From Clostridium sp. 12(A) (lineage in GTDB: Bacteria; Bacillota; Clostridia; Lachnospirales; Lachnospiraceae), in NCBI GenBank assembly GCA_000526575.1, contig JAGI01000003.1:496001-560000 (forward strand): a DNA stretch of 64,000 bases. Reading direction: 5' to 3'. The notes beneath the pieces were generated by a model. It did not search any database. It worked only from the letters and a program-made list of their open reading frames with translations, and was not told the origin of the DNA. Position numbers and translations under genes: made by a program. Positions 62,557 to 64,000 of the stretch are shown piece by piece; the first letter of the stretch is position 1, and each line of letters starts with the position of its first letter.

Positions 62557-64000
62557 TTACATGGCAGCGGCTGCCTTTTTCACCGCATCTTCGATCATGT
62601 CATAGGTATTCACTGGTTTGATTCCCAGCTCTGCCAGCTTTCTCGTTGGCTCCATACCGATCCGCATGGCAATGACTCCATTGCAGCCCTCTATTGCCGC
62701 CATAATTCCTTCCATCTTAGTTTCCTTTTCTCCGCATTCCTCTTCCCCCATGCAGTACTGCTCAACCTTTCTTTTTCCGGCGAAACGCACCTCTCCATTT
62801 AAGTAATCATAGAGATAAAATTCTTTTGCATGACCAAAATGAGTATCTACGATGACTCCGCTTTTTGAAGCTACCGCAAACCGGTACTTTGTGGTAACTG
62901 TCTGGGGATTTTTTGGTTCTTCATTTAAAAATCCTTTCAGCTCTATGGATTTATCATCGGTTAAGGTTCCCACGGCATCTGCCCGGCAATGCTGGCAGTG
63001 ATACATCTGGGGCATGATCTCCTCACACTGTTTTCTGATCTCCGTCAGCTGCTTATTGGAAATAGGCTCTACCTGTTCAAATATACTTCCCTCTACCGGA
63101 ATCATCTGCATGATATTGGTAATAAAACACCCCAGGTCTTTTACCGTTTTCACTACTTCTGCTACATGGCCGTCATTGATTCCCCTGACGGTTACAATGT
63201 TTACCTTAACAAGAACACCGCTTGCAACGAGAAGACGGATTCCTGCCAGCTGGTTTGCCACCATAATGGCCCCTGCCGCATCTCCCGTATATTCCTTTCC
63301 CATGAACCGGATGTACTGATACATCTGGCCGCTGATATGAGGGTCCACCGCATTTAAGGTCACAGTTACGTGGGAGACCGAGAGCTTAGCCAGTTCCTCC
63401 GCATAAAGGGGAAGCTTTAATCCGTTGGTGGATAAACAAAAGGTAACATGAGGATCATGAGCCCGGATCAGTTCAAACAGGGACTTTACGCTCTCCCAGT
63501 TTTCCAGTGCTTCCCCCGGCCCGGCAATCCCTACCACCGTTAAGTTTGGCATCTTTTCCTTTACCGCCAGATAACGGCTTAGTCCTTCCTCCGGGGTGAG
63601 AATCACAGAGGTAACTCCCGGACGGCTTTCATTGGGGCAGTCAAATTTTCTGACACAGTATTTGCACTGGACGTTGCAGGCCGGTGCCACCGGAAGATGA
63701 ATCCTTGCAAACTTATGACCCTTGCAGTTATAGCAGGGATGCTCCAGAGTCTTTCGTCTCATTTCCTCTTCTCTCGTACTTATCATAGGCTCCACTTCCT
63801 TTTCCTTGGTGTCGATTAAAGTATCTTTATAATAGTCCTTGTAAAGGGCTTCCCGAAAACTTGTTTCTGTGGTATCTATCAGGTGGTTGGATATCTCATC
63901 CATGTATTCCATGGAACCTTCGTACCCCAGCATCTTTAATCTCTGGCCTCCTACGTGGTCGTGAATGGGAAATCCTCTCCGCACCAGGGGAAGTTTTAAA
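62557..64000 (-). CDS. nifN-B: NifN-B fusion protein, 5' end outside window
   Basis: The frame is open to the window edge. Before the NifB part it reads LKLPLVRRGFPIHDHVGGQR and LGYEGSMEYMDEISNHLID, the C-terminal signature of NifN/NifK-type proteins, so this is the NifN-B fusion known from C. pasteurianum. The NifB part has the radical SAM motif CNVQCKYC, further conserved Cys (HCQHCRAD), and a C-terminal NifX-like domain (FGHAKEFYLYDYL). NifB makes NifB-co, the core of FeMo-co. It is the most upstream visible gene of the operon; the NifN part and other nif genes should lie beyond 64000. Confidence 0.93.
   Translation of the reverse strand, partial: LKLPLVRRGFPIHDHVGGQRLKMLGYEGSMEYMDEISNHLIDTTETSFREALYKDYYKDTLIDTKEKEVEPMISTREEEMRRKTLEHPCYNCKGHKFARIHLPVAPACNVQCKYCVRKFDCPNESRPGVTSVILTPEEGLSRYLAVKEKMPNLTVVGIAGPGEALENWESVKSLFELIRAHDPHVTFCLSTNGLKLPLYAEELAKLSVSHVTVTLNAVDPHISGQMYQYIRFMGKEYTGDAAGAIMVANQLAGIRLLVASGVLVKVNIVTVRGINDGHVAEVVKTVKDLGCFITNIMQMIPVEGSIFEQVEPISNKQLTEIRKQCEEIMPQMYHCQHCRADAVGTLTDDKSIELKGFLNEEPKNPQTVTTKYRFAVASKSGVIVDTHFGHAKEFYLYDYLNGEVRFAGKRKVEQYCMGEEECGEKETKMEGIMAAIEGCNGVIAMRIGMEPTRKLAELGIKPVNTYDMIEDAVKKAAAAM

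Overview
The window looks like chromosome from a low-GC, anaerobic, spore-forming clostridium of the Lachnospiraceae, most like Lacrimispora (the former Clostridium sphenoides/indolis/saccharolyticum group). This is inferred from strong AGGAGG ribosome-binding sites, consensus sigma-A promoters, a DUF1062 gene and a CD3324-type gene, an FchA/FolD folate pair, anaerobic sulfite reductase AsrABC, and a nif cluster organised as in Clostridium pasteurianum (NifN-B fusion, 2Fe-2S ferredoxin, split NifV). No rRNA, tRNA or CRISPR array was seen, and no gene-free stretch exceeds 300 bases.

Layout. 1-9.6 kb, mostly minus strand: DUF1062 fragment, CD3324-type regulator, pentapeptide protein, chemotaxis receptor, RlmH, an esterase/condensation-domain pair, ComEA-like protein with a response regulator, and a YdcZ-type exporter. 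9.6-10.6 kb: TPP riboswitch and thiamine transporter ThiT on the plus strand. 10.6-15.1 kb: an AT-richer minus-strand operon with a polar amino acid ABC transporter (its binding-protein gene broken by one in-frame TAA) followed by ablA-ablB, which make the osmolyte N-epsilon-acetyl-beta-lysine. 15.3-19 kb: a MarR-controlled MFS exporter and a glycosyltransferase/methyltransferase fusion. 19-27.1 kb: the potassium uptake operon kdpFABCDE with an extra 29-residue membrane peptide ahead of kdpF.

27.2-38 kb: folD-fchA; an IS3-family element that has replaced the last codons of an unusual AraC/SpoT-hydrolase fusion gene; the arginine operon argC-GNAT-ACT-argJ-argB-argD and divergent argG. 38-45 kb: housekeeping genes (GNAT, patatin, amidase, mnmA-iscU-iscS) and a SpoVB-like flippase. 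45.4-49.7 kb: Crp-type regulator, FNT channel and asrABC for sulfite reduction and sulfide export. 49.8-57 kb: holin-like protein, AraC regulator with divergent MFS and PHP phosphatase, and a CdaR-controlled glycerate kinase/permease pair.

57.1-64 kb: the end of a nitrogen-fixation operon on the minus strand. In transcription order it carries nifN-B (cut by the window edge), a 2Fe-2S ferredoxin, nifV-omega, nifV-alpha, a highly divergent GroEL-like chaperonin lacking its ATPase aspartates, a PqqD-like protein, an AnfO-like protein, and a repeat protein with a Cys-rich tail. Genes are almost touching or overlap and a terminator closes the unit. The last four genes are the best candidate here for a poorly described system: a nitrogenase-associated maturation or assembly module.
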